Origin: Haloplasma contractile
GTDB taxonomy: Bacteria; Bacillota_I; Bacilli_A; Haloplasmatales; Haloplasmataceae
Direction: 5' to 3'
DNA: 38,197 nucleotides
Assembly: GCA_016841945.1 (NCBI GenBank)
Contig: JAENYC010000034.1
Span: 1-38,197, forward strand
Numbering within the stretch: position 1 is the first letter of the stretch; every line of letters starts with the position of its first letter. Below the pieces are notes generated by a model that worked only from the letters and a program-made list of their open reading frames with translations, was not told the DNA's origin and did no database searches. Positions 15,746 to 24,531 of the stretch are shown piece by piece. Position numbers and translations under genes: made by a program.

Positions 15746-16924
15746 TCACCTCCTAACCATATCTTTGTTATATCTAAGGTCTTGCCAACGCTTATCTCTA
15801 GCAAGTCTGAATCCAGGCTTTTCACGCCAATAATGACTGCGATATAAGCCTTTTGTATCTTTAACAAGGTGAAGACGTCTAGATTGCCATTGACGAACCT
15901 TAAGTCTTGCTTTCCGGTACTCCTGATCAGATAATGCCCCTGTCTCTCGACGTTTCCATTCTCGTATCTTACGTTCCATATAGCGTTGCTGTTGTTCTTT
16001 CTGATAGAGCATGTGTTGTTCTCTAGTCCGTTCCGGAACATAATGAGGTTTATCCGGGACTTTATCAATACCATCAATGAATGTGAGCCTATTATGTCGG
16101 CAATTATAATGAAAAAGGCCTTGCTTAATAGCAACGCTCAATAATTGGTGTTTCCCATCCGGTTTTCCATCCTGGTACACGTCATCAATTAACACTTTAT
16201 TTTGCCAAGGTGTGCATAAGGGACAACTGGATGCATGAATGGTTATGATAACAAGATGTTGATTGTAGGCATTAGCCTGTTCGCCTTCGCCCATAAACAT
16301 AATTTCTTGCGAGTGTTCTTTGGCATCAGTTTCGAGCTTGCTGACTAACCCTAATCGTTTCCCATCAGCTGAATAACCAGCTGTTATTCCTGAAAACATC
16401 AAGGTCTTTGTTGAATTATCAATTGCTTCATACAGAGACCTTCCTTGTTTTCTTTGCACTTGAGCGATTGTTTCTAGGAACTTGTTGTCCATATCCCTAA
16501 GTGCGTTATTGAAAGAACGATTAATATTAGCTTGCATTTTCTTAACTTCTTCTCGGACACGAGGGTTTTTAGAGAATGCTGCAGCAGTACCAATCTTTTG
16601 AATTGTCTTTCCTTTTTTCTGTGCTTGTTTAATTTGTTTATCAACATAATTAATACCGAAACTATAGGACTGCTTTATTTCTTCTCTAATCGCTTTTTTG
16701 AGCGGTGGGATGTAAGACTTGACAATCGATTTATTAGTTTTCTTGAATTGAGGTAATTGTTGCATTTTCTTTTGTTTCCATTTTGCCAGGTCAACTTCTG
16801 ATAGTGATTTATCCTGTTTCTCTTTAAAAAAATTCTTAAAATTGATTAACAGGCCAGTTTCCATCAAGTCAAGCAGTAACCTAACCTCTCTACCTGTACT
16901 GATTCCTAATTTGTCGATAGCCAT
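15746..16924 (-). CDS. Phage minor capsid protein (Phage_min_cap2-like)
   Basis: 392 residues. The N-terminal two thirds are helical and basic. Near residues 227-283 is the family signature: IHASSCPLCTPWQNKVLIDD with two Cys, and later FHYNCRH. It is encoded right after the portal with a 1-nt overlap, as are SPP1 gp7-type minor head proteins that help portal or DNA ejection. The C-terminus is very rich in Arg/Lys/Trp. Confidence 0.8.
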   Translation of the reverse strand: MAIDKLGISTGREVRLLLDLMETGLLINFKNFFKEKQDKSLSEVDLAKWKQKKMQQLPQFKKTNKSIVKSYIPPLKKAIREEIKQSYSFGINYVDKQIKQAQKKGKTIQKIGTAAAFSKNPRVREEVKKMQANINRSFNNALRDMDNKFLETIAQVQRKQGRSLYEAIDNSTKTLMFSGITAGYSADGKRLGLVSKLETDAKEHSQEIMFMGEGEQANAYNQHLVIITIHASSCPLCTPWQNKVLIDDVYQDGKPDGKHQLLSVAIKQGLFHYNCRHNRLTFIDGIDKVPDKPHYVPERTREQHMLYQKEQQQRYMERKIREWKRRETGALSDQEYRKARLKVRQWQSRRLHLVKDTKGLYRSHYWREKPGFRLARDKRWQDLRYNKDMVRR

Positions 16925-18507
16925 TATTTATCATCTTCTTCGCCATCTTCTTTTTCCTTTTGGTCCTTTTTCTTTTTTTCTTCTTCCTCTTCTTCATCAT
17001 CAAAGAAGTCTGTACCAGGATCCATTCCAGGGAAGTTAGCATCAACTGAACCATTACCAAACTGTTCTTTAAGTCTTTTAACTTCTTTTTCTTTCTCTTC
17101 ATCAGTCTTGGCATCGCCATATAACTGCTCAACACATTCTTCAAATGACATAATTTGATTCATTCTAGCCTTCCCAATCGTCTCGACAACTGCCTCGAAA
17201 CTTGGATTGTTATACTCACCAAATTCTATGGTTGCTATATATTCACCTGGCTGTTTACTTTTCATTGTGTCGTATGTTTTCATAGCAACATCTACAACAG
17301 CTGGAATCACATCTTCTAATGCTGAGATAAGATTATTACGAGTGAACATGGTGACTTTTTCCTTTTCACGTTGAGCTTCACCATTGTCTAATTTTTTAAT
17401 GTCCATACCAAGCGTTGATGGTGATATAAGACCCATTAAACATAGGTCCATGAACTGAATATAGGACTGTAAGAATCTTTCTGATTCTATCAATGGTTGT
17501 AAGACCTCTGGTTTTGATTCTTCATCTTCGTTCATTGATTTGTTCTTATAAGTCACATATTGATTGGTGATTGGATTATATGGAAGTCTGTTGTTATTTT
17601 CATCTCTCGGAATTAACTCTTCTGGTATAAGCTTCGTTGCTCTACCAAGACGAATTGCATCAATCCATTGTGATAAAATTTCATCAAGTGCATCTAAGTC
17701 ATCATATTTGCCATCAATTAATGATTGGCCACGATTTTGATATTTACTAGATTCAAAGAATACAAGCGGCACTGCCATAATAAAGTCACCAGAAAAAGAA
17801 ACGTCTTTTAAATCCTTTGTTTCATCTAAGGTATCTAAGCTTGCTTCTTTACCTAAATTATCTTGAAGTTCATATTTCACATAACCTTTGCCATATCGTT
17901 CAATAAGTGTATAGATTTCTTGCTCTTCACCATAATAAGTCGTTTTAAATATGACTTCGAACAAGCGGCCTCTTTTGTATTCATAATCAACTCGTTCACC
18001 TGAAAAGAACTCAATTAGTGGGTACTTTGATATCTCAGTATCAATACTAATTTTAAAGGACCCATCACCATCAACAAGCGTATCTCGTGTTGCATCTTTA
18101 AGTAGTTTTTTGAACTTGTTATCTTTTTTGATTTCTTCCCAAAGGTCATATTCTTCTTGAGTGTGACCTTCTTTGTTTGTCTCATCAGCAAGCGTTAATT
18201 CAACACCTAACGAATCATCAACAGTTATATCAGTTATCTTGTTAATAATCAGCGATGGCATAGATGAATGAATCTTACGGATCGTTTTACCGTTTGGTGG
18301 TGTAACAAACCAGAAACGTGAATCATTTGTTCCCCAACGTCCTAGATTCTTATAAAACTGACTCAACTCCGATGGATCTCCACGATACCATATCCGATTC
18401 ATAAGGACATAATCATCATGTGTGAATGTTTCTTTGATTGTAAAGTGCCTTTCTTGTGCAGGGATAATACCCAGCCATTTTCTTATCGTGTTTTTAAACC
18501 ATCCCAT
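16924..18507 (-). CDS. Portal protein, SPP1 gp6-like
   Basis: 527 residues, the normal size for SPP1-family portals. Visible features include an N-terminal region with a tryptophan-rich segment (NRIWYRGDPSELSQFYKNLG), a mixed wing, and a helical crown region (about 430-490). The last 40 residues are almost all Asp/Glu/Lys and include a run of about 25 acidic or Lys residues. It forms the dodecameric DNA gate at one capsid vertex and docks the terminase. It overlaps the minor capsid gene by one nucleotide. Confidence 0.85.
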   Translation of the reverse strand: MGWFKNTIRKWLGIIPAQERHFTIKETFTHDDYVLMNRIWYRGDPSELSQFYKNLGRWGTNDSRFWFVTPPNGKTIRKIHSSMPSLIINKITDITVDDSLGVELTLADETNKEGHTQEEYDLWEEIKKDNKFKKLLKDATRDTLVDGDGSFKISIDTEISKYPLIEFFSGERVDYEYKRGRLFEVIFKTTYYGEEQEIYTLIERYGKGYVKYELQDNLGKEASLDTLDETKDLKDVSFSGDFIMAVPLVFFESSKYQNRGQSLIDGKYDDLDALDEILSQWIDAIRLGRATKLIPEELIPRDENNNRLPYNPITNQYVTYKNKSMNEDEESKPEVLQPLIESERFLQSYIQFMDLCLMGLISPSTLGMDIKKLDNGEAQREKEKVTMFTRNNLISALEDVIPAVVDVAMKTYDTMKSKQPGEYIATIEFGEYNNPSFEAVVETIGKARMNQIMSFEECVEQLYGDAKTDEEKEKEVKRLKEQFGNGSVDANFPGMDPGTDFFDDEEEEEEKKKKDQKEKEDGEEDDK

Positions 18508-18525
18508 TACCTCAACTCCTTTCTT

Positions 18526-19731
18526 TTATCTATAAATACCTTGCATTGTTTCAGCGACTCCGGTTGTTGCATCCGGCGCATCATCATGCGCGTTCTTTCC
18601 TTCTCTTTGATAAGAGTTCATAGCCTTGTAATAATCAGGCCAACGTTGTCTCCAGTTTTGAGGGAAATATATGTGTTCTACAACCCAAGACGAATAAGTC
18701 AAGATGCGTGATTGCTTATTCTTTGATTGATGGAACCATTTAACAACCGTAAAGTTAGAACCTAGGTCATCAGTCATAATTCGATTAACATTTCTAGCAA
18801 ATTGCTTACCACCGCCATTTGACTCGATACGAGCATAAGTGACCTTATATTCGATGTAATGTTTTGCGACTTTAATTTCAGTTATCTCAACCGGTTCTTT
18901 AGTGTATATGACATCCAGGACATATGCCTCTTTGTTGTAGTCACCCCATATGATGTTGCACAGATAATCTTTCCCTTCATCAGCTGTATCACAATACGAG
19001 TAAATGCCGGTGAATAATGAATTGCCATCCTGATCGACTGGTAGCTCATCATAAGTCTTAAACGACTGATATAACTTACCTTTGATGTCAATTGGTATTT
19101 GCTGGTAGTTAGCTGAAGCTATCTCCTCACTCATGGCGCTTGTTTTCTTTTTGTATGATGCATAAGACAAGATTGAAGGACATAGCATTGTTCCATCGTC
19201 TTGTAATGCTTTCATCGTGATGTGCCGATAGGTCCAACCTTCCTCTTGACAATGATCAATCATTCGACCTGCCAGGTCTCTTGAATGCCATCTTGTCATA
19301 ACGATAATGATTTTACCGCCCTCTTCTAAACGAGATAACATCGTGTCGGTGAACCAGGTCCAATGTTTTTCAAGGACCATTTCGTTATTGGCCTCTTCAA
19401 CGTTCTTAATAAGGTCATCAACAAGAATTAACGTTGCACCAAATCCTGTTGCAGTACCTCCGGGAGATGTGGCCAAGTATGAATTATATCCATCCTCTAT
19501 AGTCCAAAGATGAGCAGTTGATTCACCTTTTTTCACTTTCACATCAGGAAATATATCAGAATAAACGATTTTATCTTTGTCAGCTTTTATTTCTGATATT
19601 GTTCCGCGTGATGCCTTAGAGAAATTGGTGGATAGCATTTCATTGTAGGATGCTGTCATTATCTTTTCTTTCTTGTTACGACCAAACACCCAGGGGACAA
19701 ATAATGATCCAGTTCTTGATTTGTAATGTCT
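18526..19731 (-). pseudogene. terL: Terminase large subunit, C-terminal part (frame broken)
   Basis: From the break the frame reads RHYKSRTGSLFVPWVFG (second half of the Walker A region), then ATLILVDDLIKN (Walker B), ATPase motif III region, and a nuclease domain with YCDTADEGKDY and HDDAPDATTG acidic residues. Removing 7 nt (19732-19738) would join it to the upstream part at 19739-19933, giving about 466 residues, a normal length. The frame also runs upstream to 19779, but those residues are not terminase-like. As it stands the packaging motor would not be made unless frame is recovered. Confidence 0.85.
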
Positions 19732-19738
19732 AAGATTA
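19732..19738 (-). other. 7-nt frame-breaking insertion in the terL P-loop codons
   Basis: Relative to the expected coding order (NLPP then RHYKS), the - strand carries an extra TAATCTT between CCA and AGA, adding an in-frame TAA and shifting frame by +1. It lies precisely between the PP and RHxKS residues of the ATP-binding loop. Confidence 0.75.
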
Positions 19739-19933
19739 TGGAGGCAAATTAACAATGAAAACATCATCATCTGATTCATAGAAGTCTTGCATTTCAGTTG
19801 TGAGCGTAACTAGATGTGGTCGTTTCTTGTTGTAGTCCTTGGGATGTAATATATTGCAAAAAGAAAAGAACTCTCTTCTAGAAAGTTCTTTTTTTGCTTC
19901 TAACGCTACTAATTTCATGTCAATTTGCTTCAT
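19736..19933 (-). pseudogene. terL: Terminase large subunit, N-terminal fragment
   Basis: 65 residues (begins MKQIDMKLVALEAKKELSRR, ends DDDVFIVNLPP) then TAA. This is the N-terminal piece of a terminase ATPase up to the start of Walker A. The ATG follows a strong ribosome binding site (GGGAGGTGG) and comes 14 nt after the stop of the HNH endonuclease gene. Confidence 0.8.
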
Positions 19934-19947
19934 TTAAACCACCTCCC

Positions 19948-20523
19948 TTATACATATTTCCAACGTAAAGGGTTTTGATTTTTATCTTTACCTGCTGACT
20001 TACATTTTCCTCTACAACATCTAGAAATAAAGCTGCTAGAAATATTCATTTCTCTAGCAGCTTCTACAACAGATGTATATATTCTCCCTGTATTTAGACA
20101 TTTAACTGGTTTTGATGTTGCTTTAGTCATAGCATTTATTGTTCTCTTTATTCCTTGTTTTGACTTTAGTTCATTATCATAAACATGAACCGTTTGTTCT
20201 TTAGAAGTTGCCCATTCTAAATTTTCAACACAGTTATTTGTTTTATCTCCGTCAATATGATTAACAGTTTTCTTGTTCTCTAAATTATCAACAAAAGCTC
20301 CTGCCACAAGTCTATGAACTCTTATTGTTTTTGGCTTATTATTACGATATAGATCCAGAACCAAATAACCATTGTTGTCAATTCTACAAGATTTTATTTG
20401 TTCTTTAATCAATTGCAGCTTACCATGATTTTGTTTATATCTTCTTAAACTTTTTATTCTTCCTAAACTAGATACTTGATATAACCCTTCGTAACCAGCA
20501 ATATCTCTCCATATTTCATTCAT
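19948..20523 (-). CDS. HNH homing endonuclease (NUMOD4-HNH-NUMOD1)
   Basis: 191 residues. Order: NUMOD4 motif at the start (IWRDIAGYEGLYQVSSLGRI), then an HNH_3-type core (VHRLVAGAFVDN, TVNHIDGDKTNNCVENLEW with catalytic His), then a NUMOD1-like DNA-binding repeat (SVVEAAREMNISSSFISRC) and a closing LRWKYV. It is a free-standing homing endonuclease inserted between terS and terL; both genes flank it closely. Such enzymes cut homologous phage DNA near their own gene so that they spread. The damaged terL next to it may be its target region. Confidence 0.9.
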   Translation of the reverse strand: MNEIWRDIAGYEGLYQVSSLGRIKSLRRYKQNHGKLQLIKEQIKSCRIDNNGYLVLDLYRNNKPKTIRVHRLVAGAFVDNLENKKTVNHIDGDKTNNCVENLEWATSKEQTVHVYDNELKSKQGIKRTINAMTKATSKPVKCLNTGRIYTSVVEAAREMNISSSFISRCCRGKCKSAGKDKNQNPLRWKYV

Positions 20524-20527
20524 TCAA

Positions 20528-21091
20528 TCACTTACCTTCTTCATCATCATCAACCGTAGCGGCTATTTTTCTTAACTCTTCTGTAGAAAGACCTTCGAAT
20601 GGATTATTAACATTCATATCCATATTACCATTAACTTCAAGCTTATCGGTGAACATGCCTAAATGCTTACCTAATAATTCCAGAGCTTTTATTTTGTCAT
20701 ATAATTTTATCTCACGTTCTACTGTTTCGCCACTTTCAAACGTGCTTGTCTTAACTTTAACAGATGCTATTGCTGATAAGTCATCTTCATTTGCACCATT
20801 TATAACTTGTCCTTTAGATAAGTCTATTAGATTTCGAGGATTAATAAGACCTATTCTAGCAAGTTCCATCAGTACTCTATCAGCATTTATCCCAGTGCGT
20901 TTTGAGCGTTCTGCCATGGCTTTTTCTACATGTGCGCGAACCTTAAGTTTTGATAAGAGTTGCGATGCTTGCACTTCAGCAGTTTTTGGACTATAACCAG
21001 CTCTTATTGCAGCTTGTTTTCCATTAAGATCTATTAAGTACTCTTTAACAAACATCTCTTGCTTTGGAGAAAGTTTTGGTAATTTAGCCAT
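20528..21091 (-). CDS. terS: Terminase small subunit
   Basis: 187 residues. It begins MAKLPKLSPKQEMFVKEYLI then NGKQAAIRAGYSPKTAEVQA, the typical DNA-binding helix-turn-helix of the terminase_2 family, followed by a helical oligomerisation region (KIKALELLGKHLGMF) and an acidic tail. It recognises the packaging site and directs the large subunit. It is the first gene of the late operon; RBS AAAGGTGGTGAG upstream. Confidence 0.9.
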   Translation of the reverse strand: MAKLPKLSPKQEMFVKEYLIDLNGKQAAIRAGYSPKTAEVQASQLLSKLKVRAHVEKAMAERSKRTGINADRVLMELARIGLINPRNLIDLSKGQVINGANEDDLSAIASVKVKTSTFESGETVEREIKLYDKIKALELLGKHLGMFTDKLEVNGNMDMNVNNPFEGLSTEELRKIAATVDDDEEGK

Positions 21092-21139
21092 ACAGACTCA
21101 CCACCTTTTTATTTCTTTAAAAATAATTAAATTTATTTA

Positions 21140-21200
21140 TATAAAACATGATCATCTAAAATTTAGATGTTATTATATAACTATAAAACATGAAAGGAAT
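21140..21200. promoter_or_regulatory. Early/late divergent control region
   Basis: Perfect palindrome CATCTAAA-A-TTTAGATG at 21153-21169 lies between the start of the leftward late operon and the rightward 67-aa gene, flanked by direct repeats of TATAAAACATGA (21140-21151 and 21182-21193). On the - strand a TATAAT (21177-21172) has no good -35 (ATTCCT), as expected of an activator-dependent late promoter. The palindrome would cover its start point. Binding protein is unknown. Confidence 0.45.
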
Positions 21201-21209
21201 GATAATTAT

Positions 21210-21413
21210 ATGACAAAAGAATACTCTGTCTATAGAAAGATATCGAATCCTGATAATCCACAGTTGCAATTAAGGTATCATTTAGTTAAAATATTTGATA
21301 ATCTTAAAGATGCCAAAGAATTTAAATATCACCTAGATAGAATGGATGAACGTTATGCAAAGCAAGGTATTATAGGTTCGACATTTATCAAAGAAGAAAG
21401 CAGCTCTGAATAA
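21210..21413 (+). CDS. Small divergent gene, 67 aa
   Basis: A lone rightward gene between the early and late operons. It starts with ATG after AAAGGA; the product is MTKEYSVYRKISNPDNPQLQ onward, charged, with no recognised family. It has its own terminator overlapping the stop codon. Its position next to the palindrome suggests a regulatory or accessory (moron) role, but the sequence shows no DNA-binding motif. Confidence 0.65.
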   Translation: MTKEYSVYRKISNPDNPQLQLRYHLVKIFDNLKDAKEFKYHLDRMDERYAKQGIIGSTFIKEESSSE

Positions 21414-21426
21414 GGGCTGTTTTTTT
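21401..21426 (+). terminator. Rho-independent terminator of the 67-aa gene
   Basis: CAGCTCT / AGGGCTG hairpin (one G-T pair, 5-nt loop) followed by seven T residues; it includes the stop codon. Confidence 0.85.
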
Positions 21427-21431
21427 ACACC

Positions 21432-21464
21432 AAAAAACACCACTCAGATTAAGTGATGTTTTTT
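21432..21464. terminator. Bidirectional terminator ending the early operon
   Basis: AAAAAACACCACT (21432-21444) pairs with AGTGATGTTTTTT (21452-21464) around a 7-nt loop, with one mismatch. T runs exist on both strands, so it can stop the leftward early transcripts and the rightward 67-aa gene. The 159-nt stretch beyond it to 21623 holds only two weak rightward ORFs that I do not call. Confidence 0.8.
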
Positions 21465-21623
21465 CTAAATAGTTTAATTTTATAGGGGGTAAATGAGGCC
21501 AGAATCGTATAAGAAAGGGATAATATATGAGAGAGGAGAACCTGGAAATACAATATCTCAAAGATTATTATATAAGAGATTTAATATTTTTTCATGATAT
21601 ACTGACAGGTTTAGTGACAAAAA

Positions 21624-22361
21624 TTAAAAATTTCTTATATTTTTTATGATTTTTTTATAAAAAGCTACTTCAGCTTTAAATTTATGCCGATAAAATGTTC
21701 TTTTTACATATTTATGCGTTTCTTTTATTTTAAGATAATTTTTAACTGCATCGTATGTTTCGTCAATAGATAATTCATCCATATATCTAGCAAATATTAT
21801 AACTCTATTTAGTCCTCGTAGTTGATTTGTCACAATATCTTCTACAGCCTCAATAAATTTATCTCTTGAAGCTTTACTTATCGCTGAATCTTCAGTAGGC
21901 TTTTTAATAACATTAGATCTTGTTGATACTGATTTCATCTCTTTACTCCCAAGTGATTCTTCATAATATTCATCTGAGTCTTTGGCTAGTAATTCATTAT
22001 ATAAGTCCATCGTCTTTTTTATCTTCAGCTTAACCCGATATCTAAACAGTTCTTTATCGCTAATAACTTCCCCCTCATCGATTGTAATTGTATGAGCAGG
22101 GCAATCGAACACGCTACAATCATCTTCCCAGTAAGACTGCTTTACTTTCATAGGCGAATGTAGTTTATTATGTTCCTGGTAAAATTCAATTGCATTAACT
22201 ACATATGGGTCTGTTGTTTTTATTTCGAGAACAATAGGTCTTAATGCTTCTCTTTTACCTAATTGTTCAAGAAGTTTTTTATTTTGTTCTTTCAATGCTT
22301 CTATTAACGCTTTGCTATCAAAATTATTTTTTAAATATTCCACTTCGTTATCATTAGTCAT
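21624..22361 (-). CDS. Possible late transcription regulator (ArpU/RinA-like position)
   Basis: 245 residues, the last gene of the early operon. The C-terminal 95 residues are helical and basic: a conserved-looking RGLNRVIIFARYMDELSIDE, then KYVKRTFYRHKFKAEVAFY, resembling a sigma region-4 or ArpU-type helix-turn-helix. The middle contains a Cys/His patch (DDCSVFDCPAHT). ArpU/RinA proteins sit here in Gram-positive phages and turn on the late operon. Assignment is mainly positional. Confidence 0.55.
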   Translation of the reverse strand: MTNDNEVEYLKNNFDSKALIEALKEQNKKLLEQLGKREALRPIVLEIKTTDPYVVNAIEFYQEHNKLHSPMKVKQSYWEDDCSVFDCPAHTITIDEGEVISDKELFRYRVKLKIKKTMDLYNELLAKDSDEYYEESLGSKEMKSVSTRSNVIKKPTEDSAISKASRDKFIEAVEDIVTNQLRGLNRVIIFARYMDELSIDETYDAVKNYLKIKETHKYVKRTFYRHKFKAEVAFYKKIIKNIRNF

Positions 22362-22689
22362 CTATATCACCTAACACTTTCAGTAAATCTCTAATTGCCT
22401 CAATACTTTCTTCTTCGCATATCGCTTCAGGAAATACATCATAATCATCTTCATTCTCTGTAAACTGTTGTAACCACTTTATTCTTTCTATCGTTTCAGG
22501 TTTGATTTGGAGTAGTTTTATTAGTAAATCAACGTTTTTATTTATAACATCAATTACCTTATCGTTGTTTGTTTCAGTGTTTTCAAAAAAATTTAAAACT
22601 TGCACGATTGCCTCTGGATAATAATGTGCTTTTAATTGTTCTAATATTTTTATCTTCTCTTCCTTACCCGTCTTCTCTTGCTTATTCAT
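22354..22689 (-). CDS. Hypothetical acidic protein, 111 aa
   Basis: Helical, acidic product (KIKILEQLKAHYYPEAIVQV and following, later EAICEEESIEAIRDLLKVLG). It overlaps the neighbours on both sides by a few nt. No family was recognised. Confidence 0.6.
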   Translation of the reverse strand: MNKQEKTGKEEKIKILEQLKAHYYPEAIVQVLNFFENTETNNDKVIDVINKNVDLLIKLLQIKPETIERIKWLQQFTENEDDYDVFPEAICEEESIEAIRDLLKVLGDIDD

Positions 22690-22859
22690 CTCTTCACCTT
22701 CTCGTAGAACTTCCCTTGCTTTTTGCGTTTCTTAGCTGCCCACTCCTGGAGATATTCATATTGAAGCTGGTCCTCCCAAGCAGGTGTTGTATCTTCACTT
22801 CTAGCGATAAATATAATACAAAATATTATAATCATTATACCTGGAATCCACTTTAACAT
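22686..22859 (-). CDS. Small membrane protein, 57 aa
   Basis: ATG at 22859; the stop overlaps the ATG of the next gene (ATGA). One N-terminal TM helix (MLKWIPGIMIIIFCIIFIAR), then an acidic segment and a basic tail (AAKKRKKQGKF). Translational coupling on both sides supports it as a real gene. Function unknown. Confidence 0.6.
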   Translation of the reverse strand: MLKWIPGIMIIIFCIIFIARSEDTTPAWEDQLQYEYLQEWAAKKRKKQGKFYEKVKR

Positions 22860-22861
22860 AT

Positions 22862-23077
22862 TTACTTTCTCTCCCCTTTTTCAATTTTGTATAACAACAA
22901 TTCAAAAGCTTGTTTTTCTAACTTAGTTTTCTTTATTTTATTCTCAACAAACTTTTTATCTTGGTTTGCTCTTCTATTTAGATACAAAGAATAATACATA
23001 ATATCCCTCGAACAGTTGACAACGCTATTTTCTAATAAAGCAATCTTTTCTTCTCTAGTAAACTCTATATCACCCAT
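22862..23077 (-). CDS. Hypothetical protein, 71 aa
   Basis: Helical, basic C-terminus (begins MGDIEFTREEKIALLEN). Good GGAGG-type site before the ATG. No family was recognised. Confidence 0.6.
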   Translation of the reverse strand: MGDIEFTREEKIALLENSVVNCSRDIMYYSLYLNRRANQDKKFVENKIKKTKLEKQAFELLLYKIEKGERK

Positions 23078-23091
23078 TTATTTTTCCTCCT

Positions 23092-23343
23092 CTAATCAAT
23101 TAACTTTTCTAAGTCATCTATGATTTCAATAAATTTATCATAGTCTCTAATAACATCTTTATACTTTTCAAGATATGATCTCATTATGTCTATATTGTCT
23201 TTTGTTTTTTCATGATCGTTTTTGTAAAAGTATAATATCGCTTTTTTGAGTCTTATCTGTATAGGATCATTGCGAAGAGTGTCGATTATTTTAATATCAA
23301 ATAATTTTTCATCTACATCAAATATGGATATTTGTTTTTCCAT
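23092..23343 (-). CDS. Hypothetical helical protein, 83 aa
   Basis: The frame is open to 23370, but the ATG at 23343 (MEKQISIFDVDEKLF) follows AAGAGG and is preferred. Charged helical product, no family recognised. It lies directly after the HNH gene. Confidence 0.55.
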   Translation of the reverse strand: MEKQISIFDVDEKLFDIKIIDTLRNDPIQIRLKKAILYFYKNDHEKTKDNIDIMRSYLEKYKDVIRDYDKFIEIIDDLEKLID

Positions 23344-23344
23344 A

Positions 23345-23941
23345 CTATTTTTTCCTCTTATATCCAACATCTAATACTTTTGCAATAAGAGTTCCGGTCT
23401 TAGTTAGTTCTGGATGATTATCTTTTATTAAATCGTGTTGGTTTATGATTAACATTTGTGCATTTGTCACTAATATTAAATTTTCTAACGTTATATTAGT
23501 TTTATCGCCATCAGCAAAGATTAATTTATGACCTTTTGGTATTGGTCCATTATGTTTTTCCCACAGTACCTTATGCTTGTGTCTCCATCGCTCGTTCCAA
23601 GTACCTCTATCAGATATTTTTATTAAAGTGTAACCATCACGATCTACTCTTTCAAAACCAACAGGTTTATAATTATGTGGTCTTTGTCCTGGTTTGAATT
23701 GAGTTTCAACACCTATTCTTTGTCCTTTTTTAATTGGACTCAAAGGAGTATTACCTTTTTGAAACCTTGTATCTCTACCATTTGTTAGATTGTGATTCTT
23801 CAAATATCCTCTTATTTGGCCATACGTTAAATTAAGGTTAAACTTCTTGTTAAACATCTTGTGTAATTCCTTATATGAAGTCCCCTCAATATTATTTTTT
23901 AGGAACTCAGCTTCTTTTTTTGTGTAATTGTGTTTTTTCAT
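23345..23941 (-). CDS. HNH endonuclease
   Basis: 198 residues from the ATG at 23941 (GGGTGG upstream; open to 23950). An N-terminal helix-turn-helix region (NNIEGTSYKELHKMFNKKF, then YGQIRGYLKNHNL) binds DNA. The central beta region ends in RWRHKHKVLWEKHNGPIPKG, then LIFADGDKTNITLENLILV: an HNH_3 nuclease core in which Asp/Gly/Asp replaces the common His-x-Asp context. It is probably a homing-type nuclease inserted in the early operon. Confidence 0.8.
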   Translation of the reverse strand: MKKHNYTKKEAEFLKNNIEGTSYKELHKMFNKKFNLNLTYGQIRGYLKNHNLTNGRDTRFQKGNTPLSPIKKGQRIGVETQFKPGQRPHNYKPVGFERVDRDGYTLIKISDRGTWNERWRHKHKVLWEKHNGPIPKGHKLIFADGDKTNITLENLILVTNAQMLIINQHDLIKDNHPELTKTGTLIAKVLDVGYKRKK

Positions 23942-24173
23942 TATTACCACCCGTTAAAAGTTCAGGGAGCTCATCCCTGTTTCCCCACTCATCAACATGC
24001 TTTTTAGCATTCAATATTAAAGTCCCATTATTGATGATAGTTTGAGCTACTTTAGTAACTGCCTTGGAACGCTCTATCTCCTTATCTAACCCTTCACCTT
24101 CAAGATCCTCGTCATTAAGTCTTTCTAGTTGCTCAAATAAATGATTATTTAAATCAGTGAGTTTGTTTTTCAT
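23907..24173 (-). CDS. Hypothetical protein, 88 aa
   Basis: Acidic helical protein (begins MKNKLTDLNNHLFEQLERLN; middle KAVTKVAQTIINNGTLILNA). This type of short protein is commonly encoded next to HNH genes in Gram-positive phages; I know no function for it. It overlaps the HNH gene by 35 nt. Confidence 0.6.
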   Translation of the reverse strand: MKNKLTDLNNHLFEQLERLNDEDLEGEGLDKEIERSKAVTKVAQTIINNGTLILNAKKHVDEWGNRDELPELLTGGNNEKTQLHKKRS

Positions 24174-24191
24174 GCTTCCGCCTCCCTCTTA

Positions 24192-24527
24192 TTAATCAAA
24201 TAAACTGATTAATTCGATACGCTCGTTTGGTATCTCATAACCGTATCTTTTGTATACTTCTTCTAAATTTTCAACAACTTCATCAATAGAATCACATGGC
24301 ATACCGCCGCCACTGTCACCGAATGAATATCCAACACTTACAAATCTACTATTATCACGAATATAATTTGAAAAGTGACATTCTATTTCCTCGTTTAGTT
24401 TTAAACCTTTGATATAAATCTTTTGTCTCTCGGTTCCTATAATGTAATCACTTCTAATCTCAAAGGATATTTTGGTTCTTGATTCTAGTTGTTTTTTTAA
24501 TTCTTCTAAAGTCATATTTTCGAACAT
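24192..24527 (-). CDS. Hypothetical protein, 111 aa
   Basis: Mixed alpha/beta, acidic, with a Gly-rich segment (YSFGDSGGGMPCDSIDEVVE). Begins MFENMTLEELKKQLESRTKI. No family was recognised. Confidence 0.55.
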   Translation of the reverse strand: MFENMTLEELKKQLESRTKISFEIRSDYIIGTERQKIYIKGLKLNEEIECHFSNYIRDNSRFVSVGYSFGDSGGGMPCDSIDEVVENLEEVYKRYGYEIPNERIELISLFD

Positions 24528-24531
24528 ATTA

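Noticed and set aside
15742-16134. Extension of the lipoprotein frame upstream of its ATG
   Set aside because: It only shadows the minor capsid gene in another frame; the internal ATG with AGGAGGTG and a perfect lipoprotein signal is the real start.
21493-21649. Two overlapping rightward ORFs (34 aa at 21493-21597 and 40 aa at 21527-21649) with purine-rich sequence upstream
   Set aside because: They overlap each other and the 3' end of the possible late regulator gene on the other strand, have no promoter or terminator of their own and no recognisable protein feature; the first has its ribosome binding site too close to the ATG.
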